In this document: piece by piece, positions 21,075 to 33,417 of the stretch
How positions within the stretch are numbered: the stretch's first letter is position 1
Layout of the letters: every line of letters begins with the position of its first letter
Source: Hemileia vastatrix
Taxonomy: Eukaryota > Basidiomycota > Pucciniomycetes > Pucciniales > Zaghouaniaceae
Direction: 5' to 3'
NCBI GenBank assembly: GCA_030280995.1
Contig: JASXTE010000015.1
Coordinates: 26,432,001-26,496,000, forward strand
Length of the DNA: 64,000 nt
The notes under the pieces: model-generated
What the model was told of the DNA's origin: nothing
What the model saw: the letters and a program-made list of their open reading frames with translations, nothing else
The model's database searches: none
Program-made: the position numbers and the translations under genes

Positions 21075-24000
21075 AATATTATTAAATTAAGGTAAAAAAA
21101 TATGAAAATGATTTGTTTTACAAAAAATAAATTGATATCCAAAAGCAATATGAGGGATAAAAAGGTAAAATTAAAGGGATCAAATATGAAATAAAAAATT
21201 AAAGTGAAATTCCTCCCATCAAGAGCAAGTAGACATGATGGGGTGAACGCCCACCAGTGGCACTAAACTTGGACTATAATTTCTTTTTTGTAAAAATAAA
21301 AAAAAATCCACTGGAGCTTTACCAAAACTTCAGGATGACAATTTTGCCATATCAAACAACTTCTATTGCAATTATTGAAGAAAAATTCATTTTCATTGCA
21401 ATAGAGAGAATTGATCACATCAGACTGCATGTGACCAAAAGTGTCCAGCACAAGTTCGGCCGAACTTGTGCTGGACACTTTTATGATGGAGGTTAGCTAG
21501 GGTGGAATTTTTCTTCAGTTCATCTGGTATTTCTTATAAACATGTCCACTGGTATTTGATCTTTGTGCCTCACTCATATTTATCATTTGATTGATTTTTT
21601 GTCACCATTATGTTTTAATATTATAAGTATAGCAAAAACTTGTGTGCCAAATGCATACCGGGTGATGTTACACCTTTTATAATATTATTAAATAAAGGTA
21701 AAAAAATATGAAAATGATTTGTTTTACAAAAAATAAATTGATATACAAAAGCAATATGAGGGATAAAAAGGTAAAATTAAAGGAATCAAATATGAAATAA
21801 AAAATTAAAATGAAATTACTGCCATCAAGAGCAAGTAGACATGTTGGGGCAAATGTCCACCAGTGAGGCTAAACTTGGACTATAATTGCTTTTTTGACCA
21901 ACAAAAAAGTGCCAATCTAAGGTTTAAAAAAACTTCAGCATAACCATTTAGCCATATCAAACAACTTCTAGTTCAATGATTGAGAGAGAATTGATCACAC
22001 CAGACTGCATGTGACAAAAAGTGTCCAGCACAAGTTCGGCCAAACTTGCGCTGGACACATTTATGATGGAGAGTTGCTAGGGTAGAATTTTTCTTCAGTT
22101 AATCTGGTATTTCTTATAAACATGTCCATTGGTACTTGATCTTTGTGCCTCACTCATATATATCATTTGATTAATTTATTGTCACCATTATATTATTAAT
22201 ATTATAAGTATAGCAAAACTCGTGTGCCCAACGCATACCGGGTGATGTTACACCTTTTATAATATTATTAAATAAAGGTAAAAAAATATGAAAATGATTT
22301 GTTTTACAAAAAATAAATTGATATACAAAAGCAATATGAGGGATAAAAAGGTAAAATTAATCTCAAAGAGATCAATTATGAAAAACAAAATACTAGTAAA
22401 ATTCTTGCTCTCAAGAGCCAGTAGAAGTGTTGAAACAAATGGGAGCCATCAGGGCTAAATTGTAATAAGTGACCTTTTTTTTAAAGATAAAAAATTATAC
22501 ACCTGAGGTTGGGAAGAACAACAGGTGGATGATTCAGCTAAACAAAACTACTTGTAGTGAAGTTTAATAAAAAAATGTTTTTTTCTTGCCATATAGAGAA
22601 TTGATCCCATCTGACTGCATGTGACTAAAAGTGTCCAGCACAAGTTCGGCCGAACTTGTGCTGGACACTTTTATGATGGAGAGTAGCTTTGGTGGAAATT
22701 TTCTTCAGTTCCTTCATCTTGTATTTCTCATAAACATGTCTACTGGTATTTGATCAGTCTGTATCTTTCATATTTATCATCTGATTAATATTTTATCACC
22801 ATTATATTATTAATGTTATTAGTATAGCAAAAACTTGTGTGCCAAATGCATACCATGTGAAGTTATACCTTCAATAATTTTTTAAAATAGACGTAAATAA
22901 ATATGGAAAGGATTAGTTTTACAAAAATTAAATAGAAATTTAAAAGTAAAAAGAGGAATAAAAGAGTAAAATAAAAGTCAAAGAGTTAAAATATGAAAAA
23001 AATACTGGTAAAATTCCTGCTATCAAGAGCCAGTAGAGGTGTTAAAGCAAATGGGAGCCATCAGGGCTTAATTGTAATAAGTGACCTTTTCTTTAAAGAT
23101 AAAAAATTATACACCTGATATTGGGCAGAACAGCAGGTGGATGATTCAGCTAAACCAAACTACTTCTAGTGAAATTTGATAAAAAAATTTTTTGTTGCCA
23201 TACAGAGAATTGATCCCATCTGACTGCACATGACCAAAAGTGTCCAGCACAAGTTTGGCCGAACTTGTGCTGGACACACCTATGATGGAGAGCGGCTGGG
23301 GTAGAATTTTTCTTCAGTTCATCTGGTATTTCTTACAAACATGTCTACTGGTATTTTATCTTTGTGCCTCACTCATACATATTGTTTGATTAATTTTTTG
23401 TCTTAATTATATTATTAATTATATAAGTATAGCAAAAAATCGTGTGCCAAATTCATACTGAGTGATGTTACACCTTTTATAATATTATTAAAAAAATGTA
23501 TAAAAATATTAAAATAATTTATTTTAAAAATTATTAATTGATATCCAAGAGCAATATGAGAAATAAAAAATTAATTTAAAGCGATCAAATATGAAAAACG
23601 AACTCCAAGTATTATTGCTAATATCAAAAGCCAGTAGAGATGTTGAAGCAAATGAGAGCTGTCAGGGATAAATTGTACTTAATTGATTGTTTTTTAAAGA
23701 TAAAAAATTGTGTACCTGTGGTTTGGATGAACTCTAGGTGGATAATTCAGCTATATCAAACTACATCTAGTGAAGTTTCTTATCAAATAATTTTTTTCAT
23801 TTCCATAGAGAGAATTGATCCCATCTGACTGCACCTGACCAAAAGTGTCCAGCACAAGTTCGGCCGAGCTTGTGCTGGACACTTTTATTATGGAGAGTAG
23901 CTAGGGTGCAGGTCTTCTTCAGTGCAACTGTTATTTTTTTAAAATATGTCAAATGGTATTTGATCTTTCTGTGTTATTCATATTTTATTATCTGATTAAT

Positions 24001-27000
24001 TTTTTGTCATTAGAATTTCATTAATTTTATTAGTATAGAAAAAACTTGTGCGCCAAATGCATGCCATGTTATATTACACCTTTTATAATATTATTAAAAA
24101 ATGTTAAAAAAATATGAAAATGATTTCTTTTCCAAAATTATAAATTAATATCCAAATGTAACATGAGTGATAAAAAAGTAAAGTAAAAGAGAACAAATAT
24201 GAAAAAGAAAAATTCAAGAAAAATTCCTGCCTTCAAGAGCCAGTAGAGGTGTTGAAACAAATGGGTGCCATCAGGGCTAAATTTGATAAAATTTAATTTT
24301 TTTTAAAGATAAAAAATTTTTCACCTGAGTTTTGGAAAAACTCAAGGTGGATAATTCAGCCATACCAAACTACTTCTAATGTAATTATTTAGCATTTTTT
24401 TAAATTTAATTTCCACAGAGAGAATTGATCCCATCTGACTGCACCTGAACAAAAGTGTCCAGCACAAGTTCGGCCGAACTTCTGCTGGACACTTTTATGA
24501 TGGAGAGTAGCTAGGGTGGAAGTGTTTCTCAGTACATCAGTTTTTTGTTTTTCACATTTCTATTGGGGTTTTAACTTTTTTTTATCATTCATATTTATCT
24601 TATAATTAATTTTTTGTCACTATATATATTATTAATGTTTCTAGTATAGCAAAAACCTGCATGCCAAATGCAAAATTGGTGATGTTACAACTTTAATAAT
24701 ATTATTATATAAAGTTTAAAAAATATGAATATGTTTAGTTTTTAAAAAAATAAATTGATTTTTAAAATTAAAAAGAGTAATAGAAAAGTAAAATGAAAAT
24801 AAATGGGATCAAATACTAAATAAAAAATACAAGTAAAATTTTTACTATCAAGAGCCAGAAGTGGTGTTGGGACAGTTGGGGACCCCTAGGTCAAGACTTG
24901 GTCTAAAATTACTTTTTTGTATAGCTAACAAATTTTGAACTGAGGTTTGGACAGACTTCCAGGGGACAATTTTACAATATTAAACATTCTTTACTTAAAT
25001 AATTGAGTGAAATATCATTTTTATTGCCACAGAGAAAATTTATCTCATATGACTTCATGCAACCAAAAGTGTCCAGCACAAGTTCGGCCAAACTTGTGCT
25101 GGACACTTTTATAATTGAGAGTAGGCATACAGCAAATCTTCTTAAACTCAAAAGGGATTTTTTATAAACATTTCCACTGGAATTTGATCTTTCTGTGTCA
25201 TTTAAATTTACCATTTGATTAATTTTTTGTCATCATTATATTGTTAATGTTATTACTATAGTAATAACTTGTGTGAAAAATGCATACCAGGTGGTGTTCC
25301 ACCTTTAATCATATATTATTAAATAAAGGTATAAGAGTATGAAAATTATTTATTTTAAAAATTAAAAATTGATATCCAAAGCAATATGAGCAATAAAAAA
25401 GTAAAATAAAAGGGATAAAATAAAAAAAATCTAAGGAAAATTCCCACTATCAATAACAAGTAGAGGTGTTAGATCAAATGTGCACCACCAGGGCTAAACT
25501 TGCACTATATTTTCTTTTTTGTTAAACCAAAGAAAGTGTCCTGATGAGTTTTGAAAATTCATCAGGAGGACATTTTGGCAATATCAAACTACTTATTGTG
25601 CAATGATTGAGCAAAATGTCATTTTCATTTCCATAGAGTAAATTTATCCCATCTGACTGCATGCAACCAAAAGTGTCCAGCACAAGTTCAGCCGAACTTA
25701 TGCTGGACACTTTTATGATGGTGAGTATCTAGGGTGCAGGTCTTCTTCAGTTCATCAGGTATTCCTTATAAACAAATCCACTTGTATATGATCTTTCTGT
25801 GTCATTCATATTTATCATTTGATTCATTGTTTTTCACCATTATAATATTAATGTTATTAGTATTGAAAAAATTTGTAAGCCAAATGCATACTGGGAGATG
25901 CTACATCTTTCATAATCTTATTAAATAAAAGTAAAAAAAATATGAAAATTATTAGTTTTACAATAAATAAATTGATATTTGAAAGCAAAAACAGGAATAA
26001 AAAAGTAAAATAAAAGTGATTAAATATGAAATTAAACATTCAAATAAAATTTCTGCCAGCAAAGATAATTTGAGTTTTCAGACCAAATTTGCACCACCAG
26101 TTCTAGATTTGGAATATGTTTTCTTTTTTTAAAAATTAATAAAAGTGTCCACCTGATGTTTTCCAAAAAATCAGGAGGATAGTATAGCAGTATAAAGCTA
26201 CTTCTTGTGCAATGATTGAGCAAAAATTCATTTTAACTTCCATTGAGTAAATTTATCCCATCTGACTGCATGCAACCAAAAGTGTCCAGCACAAGCTCAG
26301 CTGAAATTGTGCTGGACACTTTTATGATGGAGAGTAGCCATGTTGAAAGTCTTCTTCAGTTAATCTTATATTCATTTTAAAAATGTCTATGGGTATTTGA
26401 TCTTTCTGTCTCATCCATATTTATTATTTGATTATTTTTTAGTCACCATTATATTATTAATGTTTTTAGTATAGCAAAAAAATGTGTAATGAATGTACAC
26501 TGGATGATTTTACAACTTTAATAATATAATATAATAAATATAAAAAAATGTGAAAGTTATCAGTTTTACCAAAATAAAATTGATATTTAAAAGCTAAAGG
26601 ATAAATAAAAGGGTAAGATTAAAATTAAAGAGATCAAACATGAAATAAAGATATTAAGTATAATTTCTGCTATCATGAGCCAGTAGAGGCTTCAGAGAAA
26701 ATGGGCACCATCATAGATTAACATGGATCAAATTTACTTTTTACCAAAGGAAAAAATTGTCTACCTTAGGTTTAGACAAACTTCCAGGGGACAATTTGTC
26801 TATATAAAACTACATTCAGTGCAATGATGGAGTGATAATTCAGTCTCATTTCCATAAAAAGAATTGATTGCGTCTGACGGCATGCAACCAAAAGTGTCCA
26901 GCACAAGTTTGTCAAAACTTGTGCTGGACACTTTTATCATGAAGAGTAGCCAGGGTGCAAGTCATTTTTAATCATCTGAAATTTCTTATAAAAATTTCCA

Positions 27001-29362
27001 CTGTTATTAAATCTATGTGCCTCACTCATATTTATCAATTGATTAATTTTTTGTCACCATTATATTATTAATATTATCAGTATAGCAAAAAATTGTGTGC
27101 CAAATGAATACTGGGTGATGTTACACCTTTTATAATATTATTAAATAAAGGTAAAAAAATATGAAAATGATTTATTTTACAAAAAATAAACTTCTATCCA
27201 AAAGCAATATGAGAGGAATAAAGTAAAATAAAAGAAATCAAAGATGAAAATTAAAATCCAAGTTAAATTCCTGCCATAAACAGAAAAAAGAGATTTTGAA
27301 TTAAATTAGAACAATCAGGGCTAAACTTGCACAAAATTTTCTTTTTTGTAAAAATAAAAAAAAATCCACTTGAGCTTTACCAAAACTTCAGCATGAAAAT
27401 GTTGCCATATCAAACTACTTAAGTGTAATTTTATATCAAAAATTTATCTTCCTTTCCATAGAGAGAATCGCTCCCATCTGACTGCACCTGACCATAAGTG
27501 TCCAGCACAAGTTCGGCCGAACTTGTGCTGGACACTTTTATAATGGAGAGTTGCTAGGGTAGAATTTTTCTTCAGTTCATCTAGTATTTCTTACAAACAT
27601 GTCTACTGGTATTTTATATTTGTTCCTCACTCATTAATATCATTTGATTAATTTTTGGTCGCCATTATATTATTAATTTTATAAGTATAGAAAAAACTCA
27701 TGTGCCAAATGCATACCAGGTGATGTTATGCCATTTATAATATTATTAAATAAATGTATAAAAATATGAAAATGGTTTATTTTAAAAATTATTAATTGAT
27801 ATCCAAAAGCAATATTAGGAATAAAAAATTAAGTTAAAGGGATCAAATATGAAAAAAGAAATCCAAGTAATACTCCTACTATCAAAGGCCAGTAGAGGTG
27901 TTGAAGCGAATGAGAGCCATCAGGGTTAAATTGTACTAAATTGACTTTTTTTCAAAGATAAAAAATTGTGCACCTGTGGTTTGGATGAAATCTAGGTAGA
28001 AATTTTGGCTATGTAAAACTACTTCTAGTGAAGTTTTTTATCCAAAATTTTTTTTTCATTTCCATAGCGAGAATTGATCACATATGAATGCAACTGACCA
28101 AAAGTGTCCAGCACAAGTTTGGCCGAACTTGTGCTGGACACTTTTTTGATTGTGAGTATCTAGGGTGCAGCTCTTCTTCAGTGCAACTGGTATTTTTTTA
28201 AAACATATCCACTGGTATTTGATCTTTCTGTTTTATTAATATTTTATCATTTGATCAATTTTTTGTTACCAGTATATTATTATTTTTATTAGTATAGCAA
28301 AAAAACATGTGCCAAATGCTTACAGGGTGATGTTAAACCTTTAATAATTCTATTAAATACAGGTAAAAAATTATGAAAATGATTTGTTTTACATAAAATT
28401 AATTGATATCTAAAATAAAAAAAAGGGATAAAAAGAAATAGGTTGAATAATAGGGATTTTATATGAAATTCAAAATTCAAGCTAAATGCCTACTTTCAAG
28501 GCTCAGAAGAGGTGTTGGATAAAATGGGCATCATCAGGAATAAAATTTTACTTAATTTGATTTTTTGAAAAACTAAATGAAGTTTTCAACTGATTTTTTT
28601 CCAATATTTAGTTGGACACTTTAACTATATCAAATTACTTCTAGTACCATGATTGACCAAATTAAATCCTCATTTCCATATGCAGAATTGATCCCATATG
28701 GCTGGACCAGGCCAAAGGTGTCAACCACAAGTTTGAGAATTCTTCTGGTGGACACTTTTATGATGGACAGTAGTAGGGTGCAAGTCTTCTTTAGTTAATC
28801 TAGTATTCCTCATAAACATTTCCAACTTATTTTTGGCCAAAAATCAGGTGGAAAGTTTTTCCATATAAAATTACTTCTAATGCCATGATTGACTAAAAAT
28901 TGATTCTCATTGCCATATAGAGAGTTGATCCCATATGACTGGATCTGGCAAAAGTTTCACCACAATTTTTGATAAACTTAAGTTTGAAAATTTTATGATG
29001 GAAAGTAATTGCAAGTCTTCTTCATTTCATCAAGTAATCCTCATTGAAATTTCCACCTGTATTTTGGCCAAACTTCAGGTGGACACTTTGGCCATATTAA
29101 ATTAATTCTAGTTCCATGTTGATAAAAAACTGATACTTATTGCCATATATAGATATTAAACCCATCAGACTGTGCCTTTCCAAAATTGTCTACCTGAATT
29201 ATGGCTAAACCTCAGTTGGACACTTTTATGATGCAGAGTAGCTAGGGAAAAAGTATTCTTCAGTTAATTTGGTATGCGTAATAAATTTAACCTCCTGAAG
29301 TTTATCTTAACTTGAGGTGGACAATTTCGGAAAGCACCAGTTAGTCACTATCCATCAAAAAA
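21075..29362 (+). repeat. satellite array of X, unit about 605 bp, one palindrome per unit
   Basis: A 38-bp palindrome of the type GTGTCCAGCACAAGTTCGG plus its inverse begins at 21441, 22021, 22631, 23240, 23845, 24455, 25069, 25673, 26282, 26894, 27498, 28104 and (degenerate) 28718, so the spacing is 580-614 bp. Each unit also has a weaker second palindrome of the type CACCTGAGGTTTGG...CAGGTGGA about 150 bases upstream of the main one. The text ATAGCAAAAACTCGTGTGCC to AACACCTTTTATAATATTATT lies between units. From about 28700 units shorten and decay. Short ORFs found in several units fall at the same place and are shadows of the repeat. Confidence 0.93.
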
Positions 29363-29554
29363 GTGTTCACCAAAATTTTGGCTAAACTTGTGGTGGACCC
29401 CTTTGATCAGCCACAGTCAGATGAGATCAACTCTTTAGATGGGAATGAGGATAATGTTTTGGTCAATCATGGAAATAGAAGTAGTGTGATGTGGCCAAAT
29501 TACCCCCCTGAAGGTCAGACAAACCTCAGAAGGACACTTTTTAGCAGGGAGTAA
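29363..29554 (-). repeat. inverted terminal fragment of the satellite unit
   Basis: Here the order of the unit is reversed and complemented: the palindrome comes first, then the reverse complements of the ATCTGACTG, CATTTCCATAGAG and ACTTCTAG blocks. The right end of the array therefore carries a head-to-head half unit. An ORF of 63 codons crosses it but is explained by the repeat. Confidence 0.75.
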
Positions 29555-30088
29555 CTGAGAAAAATCCATTTATCAGAACGAAAATCTTTTTTTGGATAGA
29601 TGCCAAGGTTTCATACTTGTGTATTATGGTCAGTATTAATTTTGAAAGTGTCTGTCCAAGCAATTTCATTGCCCATCATGACTCATTTTGTTTTAAATGT
29701 TTCAAACTGCGTGATACAGTATTAAGGTGTCACATAGTATAATTAAGTTCTATTATGTGCCCTCCTATGATGCCTAAATTTATAATTTAATATCTTACAT
29801 AATAATTTTTTTTATATAAATTCATAAATATTTTATTTTATTATCAAATTTAATAGAGCAAGTATCCTGAATTATTATATATGCATAAGCTTAGGTTAGA
29901 TCAATTTGTGCTCAATTTGTTCTCATCAGAGGACCAAAATCATGTTATGGAGGATCAACTTGTGCATAATTTGGAATCAGTTGATATTCTGTCTATAATC
30001 AATCTGAGAATAAATGTAAATCTAACTCTAATTTACTTATGTTTATAAAGTATTCATAAACCTGGCATATTTAAGGGACACTCTAAAT
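29555..30088. other. AT-rich right subterminal region of X
   Basis: No gene. Motifs of the type CAATTTGTGCTCAATTTG occur around 29900-29970, echoing GCTCAA motifs near the right end of Y (37585-37670). Such subterminal motifs could be transposase-binding sites; this is inference. Confidence 0.5.
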
Positions 30089-30136
30089 TTCAAGAGAGGG
30101 GATTGCTAGCAATTCACCCCTAGATTTCCCGTGGTG
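30089..30136 (-). repeat. right terminal inverted repeat of X
   Basis: Read on the minus strand it starts CACCACGGGAAATCTAGGGG and contains TTGCTAGCAA. AGT follows on the plus strand as the target duplication. Confidence 0.9.
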
Positions 30137-30651
30137 AGTATTAGAAATCTTGTGCTTTATAAAAAATAAAAAAAAACTTATTAACTTTCAGAATATAGAA
30201 AAGATAATATTAAAGAGAAATTAGCTATACATTTTAATTTTGAGTTTAATGAATAAAATATTCAAGCAAAAAAAAATTAGTGGAAAACTTGGTTTTATTG
30301 GCTTGTAAAATATGGTCCTTAGATTTTTCACCCCTGGTTCTGAACTATTTATATTATTTTTCAAGTATAAGTAGACTTTGTATAGTACATTGAATTCCTT
30401 TTAGTTGAAATTATAATTACAATAAAATTTCACTCATTAATAGCAGGGTTTCTAAAACATAAAGAATTCCCTTGTTATTTTTTGCTTAAACATTTAGGCT
30501 AAATCTCAAAAAGTTTTATTTATGAGTCTTGCATCTAGCTGCTCCAAAAATCTATTACAAAAATTCTAAATCCTCCAAATTCTTACAAATATTAAATAAT
30601 TTCAAATATATTTAAAAAAAATTCCATTTTGTTTAATTTTTTTTACTTACT
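30137..30651. other. non-coding part of Y between transposase and companion ORF
   Basis: No coding region seen. It holds the X target site at its left border and must include the end of the transposase gene and the promoter or upstream exon of the companion ORF. Confidence 0.5.
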
Positions 30652-33012
30652 AGTGTCTGTAGTCCAAAAGCAGTGATAAAATCATACTTTATTCCAAACA
30701 TTCCCCTTTGGTGCTTTAAAGTGGCCACATGTCCAATAATTGAATCTTGATTTATCACAATTGGTGTTGCTTTTTCTACTCTTACTAAATGGGAATGCAC
30801 TTGTGGAAACCCCTCATAGAAATCCTTTTTTGTATCTTCTGGTATAAGCTCTTTAAATGGACTTACAATTAGATAGACTTTTTCAGTATTGTCCTTTGAA
30901 CTAAAAAGCTGATCAATATGCCCAAATTGACTATCTTTTCCAAAGTAGAATTAAATGGTAGAATTCATAGAATTCTGGTCATGAGCTTTATGATTCTTTC
31001 CATGAACCAATATTCTTGCTACATTTTCAACTACCCAGTCTCCTACCTTCTCTGATGGTAACAAAGCCCATTTAGATGTCTCTTTTCTCAAGTTTGCCCT
31101 TTCCCATTTTTTAAATAATGCCTCAGTTAAATTTATATGTCTTTTTTTTGTATTGTGTTCAATTTTTTTAATATTAGATCCATACTGAGCATCATCTTCA
31201 GCTTCACCTAGTTCCAATACCCTAGACTTCTGATTCCAGTGCTTGAGCATGGTCTGTGGTATTTCTTCTATGTTCAATAAAAATAAATTAGCTCATTTAC
31301 ATTTTTAAGCACCCAACTACCAAACTAAATACCTGGATGATTATTGTTTGGAATTTCCAATAATATACCATTGACTGTTTCAGCAGCCCAAGTAGCCATA
31401 CCTATGGGTGGATCAAAACGTTTAATAATTTCTGGAAAATGTTGAGTGAAATGTAGATTTAGCTTAAAGATGATATTTTTCCAACCTTCTTCCAAGCAGT
31501 TATGATACTAAAATAGCATTTTTTTTAACTCATAAACTTCATCAGTGGATACATTTTTTAAAGTCAAAAAGTTGGTCATTGAACATAAAGTGGTGAGTGA
31601 TTTGAGAAGATAATATTCTCTAGTTTTGTGGTCTGACAACACTGATGTATCAGCTTGATTAAATTTTTCTACCCAAAGGGGGATAAGTGACAAAGAAAAG
31701 TAAAAATTATAAAGTACATGCCACTCCACAGCTTTGAAGGAACCTAACTTTTTAGATCCTACTTGTTTTGGCACTTGTGAAATCCAGGAGGGTTTTTTTG
31801 TTTGCTTAATCACATTATACACTTCTTCTAGCTCAGTGGCTGAAAATTGTGGATTTCTAGTTCTTTCACTTTCTTTCTCTTTGCCCTTCTTTTTATCTTC
31901 CTTACTTCTAATAGTCTCAAGGGATGAATTAGATCTTTCACTTTCAGATATGCTAATACTCATTTGCCTTAAGTTATAGATCAAATTTCCACTTCCACTT
32001 CCAGAAGCATGTTCTGAGCCAAACTCTAAGGTTTGAAAGTGATGTTCAGAACTTTATGACTTTGTCCTGCTGTTTGATCTTTCTGATTCAGCTCCTCTAC
32101 TATCCATTCTAATATTTGTTTGTGATGGTCTTGTTGTACTTGTTTATTGTAGTCTTTTATGCTGTCCCACTGGTTCAATATTATCAGCATCCCTGCTGAT
32201 TAAGCAGCTTCTATGTTTTTTATACTGCTTATTTAGAAATATATCAGAAAGTGCATCATCATTGTCTCTTCTTACATGCCAATTTTTTTCCTTTTTCAGC
32301 TTTTTTTCAAGGTCAATTGTGGCATTTTTTATTAGATAAAAATTTAGACTGTGATCTTTAATATTTCCAAGCATGTGTAAATTCATCAAGTCAATTGAGG
32401 AATATCCTGTAGAATGCCAATATACAAGGTTATTTAGCTTGCTCCATCAAGCCCCATGACTCCTAACAATAGATACCCACTCCCAATGTGACCAAAACTT
32501 TTTCCACTTCTCTTCCCGGTGCATATGATCCTCATGAGTATGTAAGGAAAAAATTTCAACTTGATGCTCAAAAATTTTGTCTTTTGAAATATGACAGACA
32601 GAGAAGAACTTAGTGGATGAGTGAATTTCAAAACCAGAAATCTCTTTTATTTCAGGAATGTCTCCTAAAAAGAGAATAATTCAACTCTTATTTTTTGGCC
32701 TCGTGGACAGTGAGGTGTTTTTTCAAGAAATATGCCATCCCATAGAGTCTTTAGTTCATTGACAAGAGGCTTCAGAAGATGATTTATTTGTTAACTAGTT
32801 GGCTCAGTTGGACCAAGAATAATAGCATAAAAAAATAGATTTTTGGTTTTGTATTGATCTTCTGGAGGCAAGTTCATACAAACCAAATCTAAGAGGTCAT
32901 CAAAGTAAAGCTTCCGGAATCTAAAAAAGAGAATTTTTACATTAAGTTGCTTATTCAAAGCTCTGAAAAATTGGTATGGTTTCTGAGTAATCTTGGTCAA
33001 TAAACTATACAC
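30652..33012 (-). pseudogene. Plavaka-like (CMC superfamily) transposase, degenerate
   Basis: Transposase of element Y. Reading on the minus strand from 33012: KPYQFFRALN, LDDLLDLVCMNLPPEDQYK, FYAIILGPTEPTS, INHLLKPLVNELKTLWDG and GDIPEIKEISGFEIHSS, a string characteristic of Plavaka-like transposases. Then come WSHWEWVSIVRSHGAWW, DLMNLHMLGNIKDHSLNFY, the C-terminal AVEWHVLYNFYFSL, HFTQHFPEIIKRFDPP, and a tail ending near IIGHVATLKH...GLQTL at about 30655. Stops include TAA within the EPTS/INHLL region (about 32788) and TAA near 31508; an intron is likely around 31280-31330. The usual N-terminal zinc-finger part is missing above 33012, where an unrelated forward ORF begins, so it is truncated as well as broken. 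Confidence 0.8.
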
Positions 33013-33417
33013 CTAATAATAATGTGTTAATATAAATTTTTAAAATAAGTTTGTAAATAAAATCAAGAAGCTCAAATAAGGTCATTATTTTCATTAAAAT
33101 ATTATCGAAATAACTTGGAAAATCAAAATGATTCTGCATAATATTTTTACCCGTTTATCATGCAATAATTTTCTATTAAAGCTTATTTATTTCTTTCTGA
33201 ATTAATTATGAAGATACATAGATATCCAAATTTTATAGAGAAAGATATTCATGAGAAAGCTCATCTTTCAGTCCACTCAACTCTTCATTATTAATTCTTT
33301 TCAAAATAAAAAAATTCTAAAAGTAGTGTTTTTGTTGTCATATATTTTCAAAATTTTATATTTTCCTTCATTTTGTGTTTCATAATGTATATTATGAGCT
33401 CTAGTTGTTCTTATTTT
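33013..33417. other. spacer between transposase and forward ORF
   Basis: AT-rich; no gene seen. It probably contains an upstream part of the forward gene that starts being readable after the acceptor TCCTCAG at 33421. Confidence 0.4.

Larger units (their letters stand above)
12134..30136. mobile_element. element X: 18-kb non-autonomous TIR element carrying a satellite array
   Basis: The left end CACCACGGGAAATCTGGGGG at 12134 is matched in inverted orientation at 30136. The inverted repeats extend for about 45 bases with few mismatches and include GAACTGCTAGCAGTTC. Both ends are flanked by AGT (12131-12133 and 30137-30139), a 3-bp target duplication as in CMC elements. Rejoining the flanks without X restores contiguous DNA just upstream of the companion ORF of Y. 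X has no transposase; its body is an ATGCAT-rich region, the 605-bp satellite and AT-rich ends. The Harbinger element nested inside accounts for 7.47 kb, leaving about 10.5 kb of X proper. Mobilisation by a Y-type transposase is inferred from the shared termini. Confidence 0.85.

Noticed and set aside
21263..26223. Recurring minus-strand ORFs of the form SSAELVLDTFG
   Set aside because: They fall at the same position in each satellite unit and arise from the palindrome and its flank; several units break the frame, so coding is not supported.
21075..29362. CRISPR-like regular repeats
   Set aside because: The unit is 605 bp with no short spacers and the context is fungal; this is a satellite.
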